From Trichomonas vaginalis G3 (lineage: Eukaryota > Parabasalia > Trichomonadida > Trichomonadidae): DNA of 64,000 bases. The notes beneath the pieces were generated by a model that did not search any database, was not told the DNA's origin, and saw only the letters and a program-made list of their open reading frames with translations. The DNA is taken from contig NC_067206.1 in NCBI RefSeq assembly GCF_026262505.1, positions 17,195,319 to 17,259,318 on the forward strand. Reading direction: 5' to 3'. The position numbers and the translations under genes were made by a program. Of this stretch, positions 18,206 to 28,122 are shown one piece after another. Positions within the stretch are counted from its first letter, which is position 1; each line of letters opens with the position of its first letter.

Positions 18206-20000
18206 ATGTCAAATGAAACAGTGTCTATGAGAGAAATACAACACAACCGACAACTCATTATGCAAGCTCTAAATAAGAACACAACAAACTTTTCAAACTA
18301 TTCTAAGATATCTGAGTCATTGAAAGAAGGAAACTTAAAACTGACATTAAACCCTATAACAGATGAGTTTCTGTTTCAAGACAATAAGAACCATACTGTC
18401 TGTATAAATCCAACAAAAGGAACTTTAAACGAGAAACCTATAAATGAACTTCTTTTGAAGGCAGATGTTGACAACAAAGCTGACAAAGAATATGTAGACG
18501 ATGCAATAGCAAAAGAAGAAGAAAGAGCTAACAATGCTTATGCAACAAAAGAACATACTCATCCTGAACTAGCAGACAAAACATATGTTGACAATAAAAT
18601 GTCAAGTGAAGTGACAGATGAAAACGAATATTCTAAAAAGACTCATATACATTATATTAACCAAATACCAAGTCTTAAGGAAACATTAGAGACAAAAGCA
18701 GATAAGACTCATACACATTCTATATCTGATATTACAAACTTACAAGAAACCTTAAACAGGAAAAGTGCCGTTGGACATACACATACCATTGCAAATATTA
18801 CAAACTTACAAGAAACCTTAAACAGGAAAAGTGATGTTGGACATACACATACCATTGCAAATATTACAAACTTACAAGAAACCTTAAACAGTAAAAGTGC
18901 CGTTGGACATACACATTCTATATCTGAAATAACAGACTTAAACGTTAGCCTTGAAAAGAAAGCAGATAAAACATATGTCAATGAAATATACCAAAGTTTG
19001 ATAGGAACAAAAAAAATATTGAAACTATTGTTGGTGACTTTTCTGTCAATGAAGAAAATAAATATTTTAGATGGCAGTTGGTACAGTCCTTAAAAAATGG
19101 TACACGGTGTAAACTCATTCCGAAAAATAACAATGAAATGTATGTAAGCTATAAAAAGAATGATGGTACACAAGTTAAAGTTCCATTAGACAAAACTGCT
19201 ACTTAAACTTATATGGAGACGAACAAAAGAAATATTTAAGAGTTTATGAAATGGCAGATATGACATTGCCTGACCAGCTCCAGCACCATATTATTATGAC
19301 TATGGAGATGACGACAGAACACCACATGTAGATGAACAAAAGCTAACATTATATTTAGATTATTATAGATATAAAAGATATAATGCAATAGAAAAAACGA
19401 GAATAGTATATTATTATACAGATGACAGAAATAAATATTATAGTCAAGATTTTACCTACCCTGAAAACATAAGATTATATTATAAAAAATATTCTGACAC
19501 CCCAGAAGAAAACCTGAAATAGTTGCACTATATTTTAAGTTCAAAAGAGACAATCCTATATATCTCATATGTTTGATTTAATGAACCCAGTAGGTTCTAT
19601 TTTACATCTATGGATGCAAGAGGTCCTCAAGTAATGTTTGGTGTTGGTGCATGGAACAAATAGTCGACAGGTTTTTGTATTGTGCAAACTCTTCAAAGGA
19701 AACAGGTGGAAGTAAAACGATTTCAGGTGAAAATTTACCTGCACACAGTCATTACATAGATTTAAGTACATCTCAAGCAGGTTGGCATAAGCATAGATAT
19801 TGGGATTGGTCAGGAATGACAAAAGGTAAAGGATATGATGTTAAAGATGACGTTAAGTTTGCTATAAATTGTTACTGGGATGACACGCAGGGAGAAGGAA
19901 ACCATACACATTTCGTTTCAGGATATACGCAAACAACGGACAAAGTAAAGAATACATGCCACCTTACATGACAGTTTACGCATGGTATAGAATTGCTTAG
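18206..20000 (+). pseudogene. Tail-collar fibre protein, Maverick B
   Basis: Same family as 4659-6041. It has more repeat units: besides KADKEYVDD blocks, four HTHTIANITNLQETLN-type repeats (about 18700-18930), each 60-66 nt at DNA level, suggesting repeat number changes fast. The collar domain near the end has IVDRFLYCANSSKETGGSK, LPAHSH and a final MTVYAWYRI-like end. Inferred virion receptor fibre. Broken, about six breaks. Confidence 0.6.
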
Positions 20001-20950
20001 TCGTCATTTTCAACTTCTTTAGCATATTCCGTCAGGAGTTGTCTTATATTTGTTAGGAATTGTCTTTGAAAGTATACCACCTTGAACTTTGACAAGTTTC
20101 AAACGAGGTCTGACAATAGTAGTTTTATCTTCTGCTTGCAGTGTGTACATTTTGCCATGTTTGCCTAAAACTTCATAATATTCTCTTGTATACTTTCTCT
20201 ATTTTTACGAAACGAATGTGAGTACCTGTCAGGTTCCCATTGTTGTCATAGTCAATAGTATTATATGGGTCGCGTTTAGGTATTCTATTTTTACTTTGTC
20301 ACCTTTCTGAAGTTTGAAGCCCGGCATTCTTTCTTGTTTGTCTCTTTTGACTAAATTATTAAATATATAGTCTTTCTCTAAGTCAGGGTTGTTTTTCATT
20401 TCTTCGGGGGAGTGGTTTCCCAAAACCTTTTTGTTTACGGCTATTGTAAATATTTAAAACTTGTCTCATCTTTGCCATGGAGAAGTGTCTATATTTGTCG
20501 TCATATGACATTTCATTTGCTTCACCACCTTGTGGTTGGTTTAAGTCTCTTAACATTTTTATACAACCGTCAATGACACCAAGAGCAGAATGGTTTTGGT
20601 CGACAATGAAATATTGGTTTTACATTTTTTGAACGCAGATAGTTTTTTACATCATCTGATTTGAAAGAACTTCACAGTCAGATGTCAGTTTTGTTGATGG
20701 TATTTGTCAACGAATATTGTCAAAGCTGCTAAGATATCTAAAATAGCTTTGGACCATAATGGTATGGCTTCACAGTATCTTGTGTTTTGACCGACAAATA
20801 TTAGCCAGTATGGTGGTCCATCTGTTCTAACTCTCGGAATGTTTTTCCAAGATATCCATAAACCAAGCATTTGGTGTTGAACTAAAGATTTTTATCATGA
20901 GTGCTTTCTTTGTCGCTTTAGAAACATAGGGGTTTGTTTGGATTCGTCAT
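19997..20950 (-). pseudogene. Maverick integrase (rve), copy B
   Basis: Counterpart of 3702-4662. Start MTNPNK; the Asp-containing DNA strand and the basic GDKVKIEYL-type C-terminal region are present. The stop overlaps that of the fibre gene, as in copy A. More decayed than copy A: broken, about five breaks. Confidence 0.65.
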
Positions 20951-20967
20951 TTTTTACCCTATAAGAA
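20951..20967. promoter_or_regulatory. 17-nt bidirectional start region, Maverick B
   Basis: TTTTTACCCTATAAGAA lies between the integrase start (minus) and the start of the 144-aa-family gene (plus). Counterpart of 3686-3701. Confidence 0.5.
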
Positions 20968-21368
20968 ATGGGTTTATTGGCGCATTAGCAGGAGTCGCAT
21001 CTAGATTTTTACCCGCAGTGGGAACAATAGCCAGAGGTGTATTTGGAGTTGGAAGGAAGATTTTGAGTACATTAGGTATACTTAAAGAGAAAGCACAACC
21101 TATTATACAAAATGTACAGAAAGGTTGGGATGTAGCACGAGATGCAACAAATCTTATTCCAAATCCTGAAACAAGAGGAAAAGTTCAAGGATGGATGGAC
21201 AATGTAGGAAGACAAGCAGGAAACTATTATAACAAAGCAAATGACTACTATAACCAAGCAGGACACTATATGGACCAAGGTGAAAGATTCTTTAACAGAG
21301 GATATAACCATGCACAACAGTGGGTAAACAATAACCAACCGCAACCACCTCAAACTTGGGGAATGTAA
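20968..21368 (+). CDS. 144-aa-family virion-like protein, Maverick B
   Basis: A continuous ORF runs through here (open from 20934); the family start is probably at or near 20968. The hydrophobic Gly/Ala-rich N-terminal part has ALAGVASRFLPAVGTIARG. A helical KAQPIIQNVQKGWDVARDA and a Tyr/Asn-rich tail with repeats ending QPPQTWGM follow. The composition suits a small structural or membrane-interacting virion protein; no family match is claimed. Confidence 0.5.
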
Positions 21369-21386
21369 ATTTTTTACTGAGATGAA

Positions 21387-21551
21387 ATGAACAATGCAGC
21401 ATTGAGACAAATGAGTTCAAGATGGATTTGTCGGCTTCCAGCATTTACACCACGTGTTTGTAAAGTTCTTCCTATACCTCAGGAAGTTTTAGACCGACTT
21501 AAAAAACAACACAACCAGTTGAAAACAAACCAAACTAAATTTTTTTACTGA
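21387..21551 (+). CDS. 54-aa basic hypothetical protein, Maverick B
   Basis: Starts MNNAALRQMSSRWICRLPAF and ends KTNQTKFFY, with a basic helix LDRLKKQHNQLK. The leader TTTTTACTGAGATGAAATGA before it is repeated before the next gene at 21540-21563, so the two share a promoter-like sequence. Function unknown. Confidence 0.45.
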   Translation: MNNAALRQMSSRWICRLPAFTPRVCKVLPIPQEVLDRLKKQHNQLKTNQTKFFY

Positions 21552-21557
21552 GATGAA

Positions 21558-22140
21558 ATGACCGAAGAAGTTGAAGGGTAGATTTGACACCACAAACAAA
21601 AAGTTCAGAACATTGTCAAAACCTGTCAAAGAACTTACAGATGAAGAGAAAATTCAAATAATAGAAAGTGCCAGGTCTGGAAATACAAACCTAACTATCA
21701 AGTCACTTTTCATAGAAATGGAACGGCTAGTATCTCAAAAAAAGAAACAGACTCTCACAAATAAAATATTGAAGTCTGAAGGAGCTTTCGAGACAACAGA
21801 TGGAAAAGTTTACTTCACTGAACCAACAGTTCATTATAGAACATCTCATTGACTTAGAGTCGAAATATTCTAAACTTTACAACAAACACAAAAAGTTGAA
21901 AGGAAAACAAAAACAAATGGCATATGATATTTATGAAGATGTTGACGACACAACTGTTCCGCAAGTGAAGTAAAGTCAGAGGAACCGAAAAGTGACGAAA
22001 AACCGATAGAAGAAGAGAAACCAAAAACTGAAGATAAACCAAAACCAAAGTTTAGTTTCCAAACTAAACCAAGTCAACCTTCATTAGCTGGTATGGGTTG
22101 GCGTCAAAGACTTATGGCAGCAGGCGGTTATGTAAAGTAA
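21558..22140 (+). pseudogene. Lys/Glu-rich hypothetical protein, Maverick B
   Basis: Counterpart of 2509-3091. Begins MTEEVE. The middle contains RTLSKPVKELTDEEKIQ and LFIEMERLVSQKKKQT, with charged repeats toward the end and a final MGWRQRLMAAGGYVK. No domain is recognised. Broken, about four breaks. Confidence 0.5.
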
Positions 22141-22166
22141 AGAAAAAAATTTTTATTTTTATAAAA

Positions 22167-24315
22167 ATGCCCCCATATAGAATGGATAGAAAGTCTGCTA
22201 GAATAAAAGCAGAGTTACAAAGATATGGTGGAGAGTTTCGAAGAATTTTAAATATAGGAAGGGAAGACCCATAAAAGTCTATGACAAATTGTCTGGTCTT
22301 CGCTACGAAATGGATTTGGAAACAGCACGTGCCAATTATCCAAACAGACTAGAGAGGTTAGAAGAAGAACGTCTTATGGACATGCCTTTCGTGTTAGTGA
22401 ACCTCAAGTTGAAGGACACGACGGCTTTGCCAGATTCTACTGGAAACATGACGAACAATTGCATCCTTGAGAAGGAAAAAAGGAAAGGTGAAGACGCACA
22501 TGCTCCCATGGAAGAACAAGATATGCATATGAAAAGTATCGTGAAGTTAGAAGTCAAATTACATCTGGTCGAACCTTTACAGTAAACTTTGACGAAGGAA
22601 AGAACAAAGAAGGCTTCATGGGAGTACTTGCTGCAATTCAAGCCGGAAATAAGAAAGGACACAATCTCAGATTGACCATAACAGATTTGGATGGTCACAT
22701 TTACTATGCAAATGGCAATGAACAAACAGCCGCAAAACTTCTTGACGCTTTCAAGACTACAAAGAGAGAACAAATGGTTGACTCCGACTCAGACATTTTG
22801 AATGCAATTGAAGGAATTGCAAGTGTCAAGTTCGAATGGTACCAACCTAACCCTCAAGCAGTCAGACAACATGCTGGATACTTCCCCTTCATAAATAAGT
22901 CTGACATTGACTTGACAAGGTATGGAATTTACAATTCAATTGAAACAATTGTCAATGAACCTTGCATTCTTACATGTCTCAGGAACTCTGGTCTTGTTAC
23001 AGATGAGAAGATGAAGTATCTTGAGTCATGTGTTAAGACAAGGTACATTCTCAGAGGTCAATTGGCAAAAATTGCACCGTTGGCAAATGTCAATATCCGA
23101 GTCAACATACCTACAGCTAAAGGTTCTTCACATGACGACTATGTTGTTGACAAAGACTTACCATGGTTGAAGATTGTAATTGTCCACAACCACTTCATGT
23201 TGAACGAAAGTCTTACAAACCCATTCTTTGGTAAAAGTAAGTGCAACATTGTCAGAGCTGTAAACATTCTTTTCGAGAAAGGTTTGTTGGAACCAATTCC
23301 AGATGACAAGCTGACAGAAACTTTTGTACCAAAAGACGAAACAAACTTTTCATTGTTAGCAAGACCAAAAGTTGTTCCAGACAAAGTTCTAGTACAAAAG
23401 AAGTACACAGTTCCACAAGGGGTTGGTATGTTCGGATACCAACCTGAACCAGAAGAACTTCCAATGAGGTTGCAAGAACTTCAAGATGCTATAAACAAAC
23501 TTCCATTGAGACATCCAATTGACGTCAAATTATATTGGAGAGCATCTGAGTTAGGTCAGAAGGTTTTATATGAAACAGGTTGCTTCGACGATGTTTATGA
23601 GATAACAGGAGAAGTTTCTCAGAAGATAAGAGACTCACTTGAATTTCCACAAACTGGACCAATTGGTTGCAACAAGTTCGACTCAGATGAAAAGATATAC
23701 TATGTCGACCTTAACGCTGCATACATGAGGTTTGTCCAATATATTCCGACTGGAATTCCAAACGAAGATGGTGAGTTCCCGGGAAGGAACTATACAGTTG
23801 GAAAAGTCATACAACAACTGTATGATATTAGGAAAGCTTCAAACCCCAAACTTGCAATGACACTCAAATTGCTTATGAATTCGACATGGGGATATTCCAT
23901 TAAGAAACCTCAAGAGATGAAGAGTAAACATTATGAGAAGGTCGACAACTTTGTTGAAAGGTTTTCTCCTTTTGTTTTGAAGTACGAATTCACTCAAGGT
24001 CAAAGTGGCTTAGTAACCACATTAAAACCTATTGTCGAATATTGGTCTTACCCTCAGTTCGCAAAGGCAGTCCTTGACAACTACAACAAATTCTTCTCCG
24101 AAGTCAAATCCAAAGTGAAGGTTTACTATGAGAACATTGACGCACTCATGACGAACGAAGAAGGCTATAACAAACTCATTGAAATGGGAATGGTCGGTGA
24201 AAAGATGGGCTGTTTTAAGCTAGATAAGGTATTTTCCGAAGTTCATGTAATATCGAAAAGGAAATATTGGGGCATACTTGAAGACGGCACAGAAATAAAA
24301 CATTGCATGAAATAA
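22167..24315 (+). pseudogene. Short-type family B DNA polymerase, Maverick B
   Basis: Counterpart of 327-2479; the C-terminal 565 residues form one clean ORF. Motif A YYVDLNAAYMRF, motif B LLMNSTWGYSIKK and motif C position YYENIDALMTN are all identical to copy A. The start MPPYRMDRKS at 22167 follows TTTTTATTTTTATAAAA. Likely protein-primed replication of the element. Broken in the N-terminal part, about three breaks. Confidence 0.75.
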
Positions 24316-24360
24316 AAAATTTATTTTTAAAAAAGTGACATTTTTTAAATTTTATTTGAA

Positions 24361-24465
24361 ATGTACGATGAGTTTGTTGGAGAAGACCGTTGGGAAACTT
24401 GTTTGTTAGATGAGAAATATGAAATGGCATACCATTTTAAAACAATATATTTTTACATATATTAA
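24361..24465 (+). CDS. 34-codon ORF after PolB
   Basis: MYDEFVGEDRWETCLLDEKY, acidic, then an aromatic end KTIYFYIY. It lies in the 150-nt gap after PolB, is preceded by a T-rich promoter-like stretch, and its stop abuts the next start. No homologue is recognised; it may be real or chance. Confidence 0.3.
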   Translation: MYDEFVGEDRWETCLLDEKYEMAYHFKTIYFYIY

Positions 24466-25326
24466 ATGCTTCAGGTTGAAAAACAAAGAACAAAAGTAGC
24501 AGATACAAAACCGTTAGACTATATCTTTACAAATGCTGGTAGGACTATTTCAGATGAAGAAATTTCATCCCGAGCATACAGGTTTGACTATCCAATTCGT
24601 TGGCTTCAAAGTCCTTCAGATGCAAAGGCAATAGGATTTAGAAGAGTTTTGTTTTCAAATAGAACTAACGCATTTATGTTCGCAGTATATTTTCATGGGC
24701 AGTATAAAGGTTCTGATGGTCTAATAGACAAATTTGACGAAATGAGAATCTTTACAGTTCGTTCAGACGAAAGTCTTGAGAAAACTCTAAATGACTTTCA
24801 AACTCAAATGAACAAATATTATTGGGAATTTCAAAAAAATACGACTCTTTACTAAATGGAACATACTATCTGAAACTAGAATATGACAAGATGAACTCCA
24901 CCGTTTCATTTCAAAAGATTGAAATTAACCCTCCAAGAGATACAGAGTTTTTATTTTGGAAAGTAGACAAACGTTCTTGGGCACAATTTCTTCGGTTACT
25001 AAACCAGAACGAACCATTACCACCAGATGGTCCATTTAAATTTATACTTCCACCAGCAGATTTGACAGTTTATAGAAACGTGTTTGACCCTCAAAATGTT
25101 ATGTGTCATGCAAGTTTCAGTTCAAGCAACAATAGTTTTCTATGTATTGGTAAGGACTTTTATGACTTTGCTTCTAAATTCTACGAACCATCTAGTAACA
25201 GTTTCTCTGACTTTCAAGTTTGGTTCACAACAAATGGTGTGCAACATATTAATTCCATTGTACTATGACTTTTATCTCGAATTGTCTTTCATATATAACT
25301 ACGAAAAAGTGCTGAAAAAGTATTGA
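24466..25326 (+). pseudogene. Diverged second member of the 282-aa family
   Basis: Begins MLQVEKQRTKVADTKPLDYI and keeps the hallmarks FDYPIRWLQSPSDAKAIGFRR, FDPQNVMCHASFSSSNNSFL and FSDFQVWFTTN, plus the final FYLELSFIYNY. It is clearly related to 17339-18187 but well diverged, so Maverick B holds two paralogues either side of PolB and the integrase block. This copy is absent from Maverick A at the equivalent place. Broken, about one break. Confidence 0.6.
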
Positions 25327-25440
25327 ATGTGAAGATATTAGAAAATAACATTTTTTCTAACATCGTAGAAAACTCATGAAAACAATTTATTTTTGACACT
25401 TTCACAAAAAACATAAAAAAAGTGAGTTAAAATGAGATGT

Positions 25441-25806
25441 TTACTGAACTGGCTGAATGTCGCCTTCACAGGTTATGTAGAATGGTTGACCAGAGAAGTG
25501 AAGGAGACCCTTGAGAATTTGGTTCATTCTTGGGAAAGGGTTCTCTCTGTTTGGAAGTAGTATCCAAGGACGCTTGGCAAAGAACTTTATAATGGCTTCC
25601 TTCTTTGCTTGCTTTATGTCGTCGTAGGCTGTCCCGTCTGGTATTTGAATTGGAATTCCAGTCGAAGTCTCGAGATTCAAGGCAGCCCTTCCCGTTATCC
25701 AACCGTTAACAAGCTTGCCTTTTACATTCTGCCTGAGGAAGTCTTTAACAAGCTCGTTAATTTCAATTAGGTAAATTGCCTCGTCGGTAGGTTCGACCTC
25801 GACCAT
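25441..25806 (-). CDS. Hypothetical ~121-aa protein next to minisatellite
   Basis: The likely start is MVEVEPTDEAIYLIEINEL. It contains FLRQNVKGKLVNGWITGRA, FAKRPWILLPNRENPFPRM and ends CEGDIQPVQ. Codon usage and composition are less AT-rich than its neighbours. The frame stays open upstream through the 21-bp repeat array, which would add a Val/Leu-rich hydrophobic leader. No family is recognised. Confidence 0.45.
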   Translation of the reverse strand: MVEVEPTDEAIYLIEINELVKDFLRQNVKGKLVNGWITGRAALNLETSTGIPIQIPDGTAYDDIKQAKKEAIIKFFAKRPWILLPNRENPFPRMNQILKGLLHFSGQPFYITCEGDIQPVQ

Positions 25807-26105
25807 TGCTACTGTCAGAAAAAGTACTGGTACTGTCAGAAAAAGTACTGCTACTGTCAGTAAAAGTACTGCTACTGTCAGTAAAAGTACTGCTAGGAGC
25901 AGAAAAACTACTGCTACTGTCAGTAAAAAGGAAAATTTGAGAGGGTTTTCGAACATAAAGTACTGCTACTGTCAGTAAAAGTACTGCTACTGTCAGAAAA
26001 AGTACTGCTACTGTCAGAAAAAGTACTGCTACTGTCAGTAAAAGTACTGCTACTGTCAGAAAAAGTACTGCTACTGTCAGTAAAAGTACTGCTAGTAGCA
26101 GAGAT
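25803..26105. repeat. 21-bp minisatellite (two blocks)
   Basis: About 13 copies of a 21-bp unit GCTACTGTCAGTAAAAGTAC plus T, in blocks 25807-25930 and 25960-26105 separated by ~30 bp of other sequence. The unit is a multiple of three, so all frames stay open: one minus frame reads hydrophobic LTVAVLL repeats, another Ser/Thr-rich SSTFTDS repeats. Confidence 0.8.
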
Positions 26106-26138
26106 TTTTATCGTTGTGGTCCGACAGGACACAAACGA

Positions 26139-26471
26139 ATGTCCGACGTACCTCCAACCGAGTCCATTCCCAAACCAGAGGAACCTAAAGAACCACAACA
26201 GTCTCCTCAGCAACCTCAGTTCCAGCAAGTACCTCCGAATTACTACCAATTTCCACCTCAAGGTTACTACCCACCACAAGGCTTCCCGAACTACCCTCCT
26301 CAGCCTATGCCTTACTGCCCCAACCCTTGGATGTTCCAGCAAGCTCCACCCCAGCAATTCCAATCTCAGTCCAAGAGAGACCAAGAATTCGAAGAAGGTC
26401 TGAACCGCTTACGCAAAGAGTATGCTACAGCTCCAATTGAGAGAAAGTTGTTCCCGGACCAAAAAATATAA
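26139..26471 (+). CDS. Pro/Gln/Tyr-rich 110-aa protein, Maverick B
   Basis: Intact ORF MSDVPPTESIPKPEEPKEP, then a PPQGYYPPQGFPNYPPQP-type low-complexity middle and a charged helical C-terminus QEFEEGLNRLRKEY. Less AT-rich than flanking DNA. It is followed directly by a strong hairpin (26473-26513). Could be a virion or assembly-scaffold protein; not recognised. Confidence 0.5.
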   Translation: MSDVPPTESIPKPEEPKEPQQSPQQPQFQQVPPNYYQFPPQGYYPPQGFPNYPPQPMPYCPNPWMFQQAPPQQFQSQSKRDQEFEEGLNRLRKEYATAPIERKLFPDQKI

Positions 26472-26472
26472 T

Positions 26473-26525
26473 TTAGGTGAAGAGGTGAGATTTCACCTCT
26501 TTTTTCACCTGTTTTTTCACCCTCT
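26473..26525. terminator. AGGTGA hairpin 1
   Basis: Right after the stop of the Pro-rich gene: TTAGGTGAAGAGGTGAGAT faces TTTCACCTCTTTTTTCACCT, an imperfect stem with a small loop. Copies at 26885-26930 and (inverted) 27957-28012 also sit at gene ends, so a 3'-end or transcript-stability role is plausible. Confidence 0.45.
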
Positions 26526-26711
26526 TGAATTTTCATGAATTTTATATATTAATGTTTTCGTTAAGCCACTTTGTGCCGTCAGTCAGTCAGTCAGTTTAGG
26601 AAAGACTTTAGAAAGTTGTTGGAAAATAAGTCCTGGGAAGAGTATTATAAGGCATTTTGTGAAGAATATAGCAACAGTCTGAATTCCGGCGGTTGCTTTT
26701 TATACAAAATT

Positions 26712-26880
26712 CATGCAGGAAATTCTTGAGTTTTGGTTGAAAGAATACGGTGGAGCCAAAAGTGGCTCGACCTCAAAACAAGCATTTTATGAGCTTACAA
26801 AGGGTGTTATGAATGAATTCAAATGTATTTACATACATCCTGACCTCGTTCATTTTGTTGCTGAATTCAGAAAAAATATA
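26712..26880 (+). pseudogene. KilA-N domain fragment
   Basis: The DNA is almost the same as part of the KilA-N genes at 51907 and 53009. The frame reads ILEFWLKEYGGAKSGSTSKQ and YIHPDLVHFVAEF, the C-terminal half of the KilA-N DNA-binding domain. Both ends are missing and hairpin 2 follows. A gene fragment shared between Maverick families B and C. Confidence 0.65.
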
Positions 26881-26884
26881 ATTT

Positions 26885-26935
26885 AGGTGAAGAGGTGAGA
26901 TTTCACCTCTTTTTTCACCTCATTTTTCACCCTCT
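26885..26935. terminator. AGGTGA hairpin 2
   Basis: Second copy of the AGGTGAAGAGGTGAGATTTC / TTCACCT hairpin, with the same TTGAATTTTCATGAATTT continuation as copy 1, directly after the KilA-N fragment. Confidence 0.45.
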
Positions 26936-26940
26936 TGAAT

Positions 26941-27021
26941 TTTCATGAATTTCCTTAAGATAGAAAAAATAAAGTTAGTTTTATTTTTATTTATTTTTTT
27001 ATTTTGTATAAAAGAACAGAA
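26941..27021 (+). promoter_or_regulatory. Shared leader before 27022
   Basis: TTTCATGAATTTCCTTAAGA, then AAATAAAGTTAGTTTT, a T-rich block and TTTTGTAT(AA)AGAACAGAAATG. The same leader occurs before 28123, and its core before 51907, 53009 and 54369; a shorter form precedes 28820. Probably a core promoter plus short 5' leader. Confidence 0.5.
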
Positions 27022-27957
27022 ATGTCAACAATCGGCACAACAACAATTCAAACAACAGCACCAAACTCGTTAGTCATGAATCCAACATCTATGTTAGTAG
27101 AAATCAAAAGCTTCATTCCTTCTTCATATACTTTTGAAACAGAAATACAAAGAATAAAGCAAGAACTTTTAACAAGTAATTTAGACTGTAGTGCGAAAGA
27201 TGAAACAAATGAACAGTATCTTTATGAAATGCAGGACATTATTGACCATTTGCCTAAACTACCTGAAATCCAACAACAAAAGCTCACTATTCCTGAATTC
27301 GATGAAATTGAAGTCAAAGCAACTGACTCAGTAGAAATAAAGAAGTTCATTCGTAAGGTAAACTATGAATTCCTTGGTTTTCATTGCAACCATAAAGTTA
27401 TGGACAAAGATTGCGACATGTTATATAAGAACATCTCTGACATATATAAATCTGGGGAGTTTAAGACATACGACAACTTTGTTTCATTAGCTGCAAAATG
27501 TGTATGGCAGATAAGAGATAAAGATAGAAGAGGTAAGGTATGGCATGAACAGATAAAACCAACTGCTTCAGATTTAAAGAAAACCATTGACGCCTTGGTT
27601 GTTTTAGCAGGTAAGGTTTCAGAATATAACGCAAAAATGAACCCGCAATGTTCTAAATGTAAAGCAGCAATGAGGAAATATAACTACTCCGTCAAAGAGA
27701 TAGAAAGAATGCGAAACGACTATGCAGACTTAAAGAAAGAAGCAGAAAAGCCAGCAGAAAATAAAATGGACATGTTAGAATTTCTGAACAAAAACTATCC
27801 AACTGCTGACGATTTCCTTCTATCTGATGTCAAGAAGAAGTATAAAGAAACTTTCGGCATTGTTAAAACATTCGATGTACTAAAAGAAGAAATAGAAGCT
27901 ACAAAACTGTTTAGGATTTCAAATATACATCGTACAATTCATGTAAAACGCTTGTGA
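27022..27957 (+). CDS. 311-aa protein of the KilA-N neighbourhood
   Basis: Start at 27022 (MSTIGTTTIQTTAPNS), chosen for the shared leader. Helical protein with Cys residues at HCNHKVMDKDC and a CSKCKAAMRKYNYS motif around residue 220. The C-terminal 80 residues, YPTADDFLLSDVKKKYKE to IHRTIHVKRL, look like a compact helical DNA-binding domain seen beside KilA-N genes of large DNA viruses; this is a resemblance only. Intact ORF ended by an AGGTGA hairpin. Confidence 0.5.
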   Translation: MSTIGTTTIQTTAPNSLVMNPTSMLVEIKSFIPSSYTFETEIQRIKQELLTSNLDCSAKDETNEQYLYEMQDIIDHLPKLPEIQQQKLTIPEFDEIEVKATDSVEIKKFIRKVNYEFLGFHCNHKVMDKDCDMLYKNISDIYKSGEFKTYDNFVSLAAKCVWQIRDKDRRGKVWHEQIKPTASDLKKTIDALVVLAGKVSEYNAKMNPQCSKCKAAMRKYNYSVKEIERMRNDYADLKKEAEKPAENKMDMLEFLNKNYPTADDFLLSDVKKKYKETFGIVKTFDVLKEEIEATKLFRISNIHRTIHVKRL

Positions 27958-28012
27958 AAAAAGAGGTGAAAAATTAGGTGAAAAAAGAGGTGAAATCTCA
28001 CCTCTTCACCTA
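27957..28012. terminator. AGGTGA hairpin 3 (inverted)
   Basis: AAAAAGAGGTGAAA units face TCTCACCTCTTCACCT; same elements as copies 1 and 2 in the opposite order. Overlaps the stop of the 311-aa ORF. Confidence 0.45.
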
Positions 28013-28122
28013 AAATATATTTTTGCTGAAAAATGACCAAATTTCATGAATTTCCTTAAGATAGAAAAAATAAAGTTAGTTTTATTTTTATTTATTTTTT
28101 TATTTTGTATGTAAAGACAGAT

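Noticed and set aside
25920-26384. 154-codon Ser/Thr-rich minus-strand ORF
   Set aside because: It is the alternate frame of the 21-bp minisatellite joined to the antisense of the Pro-rich gene.
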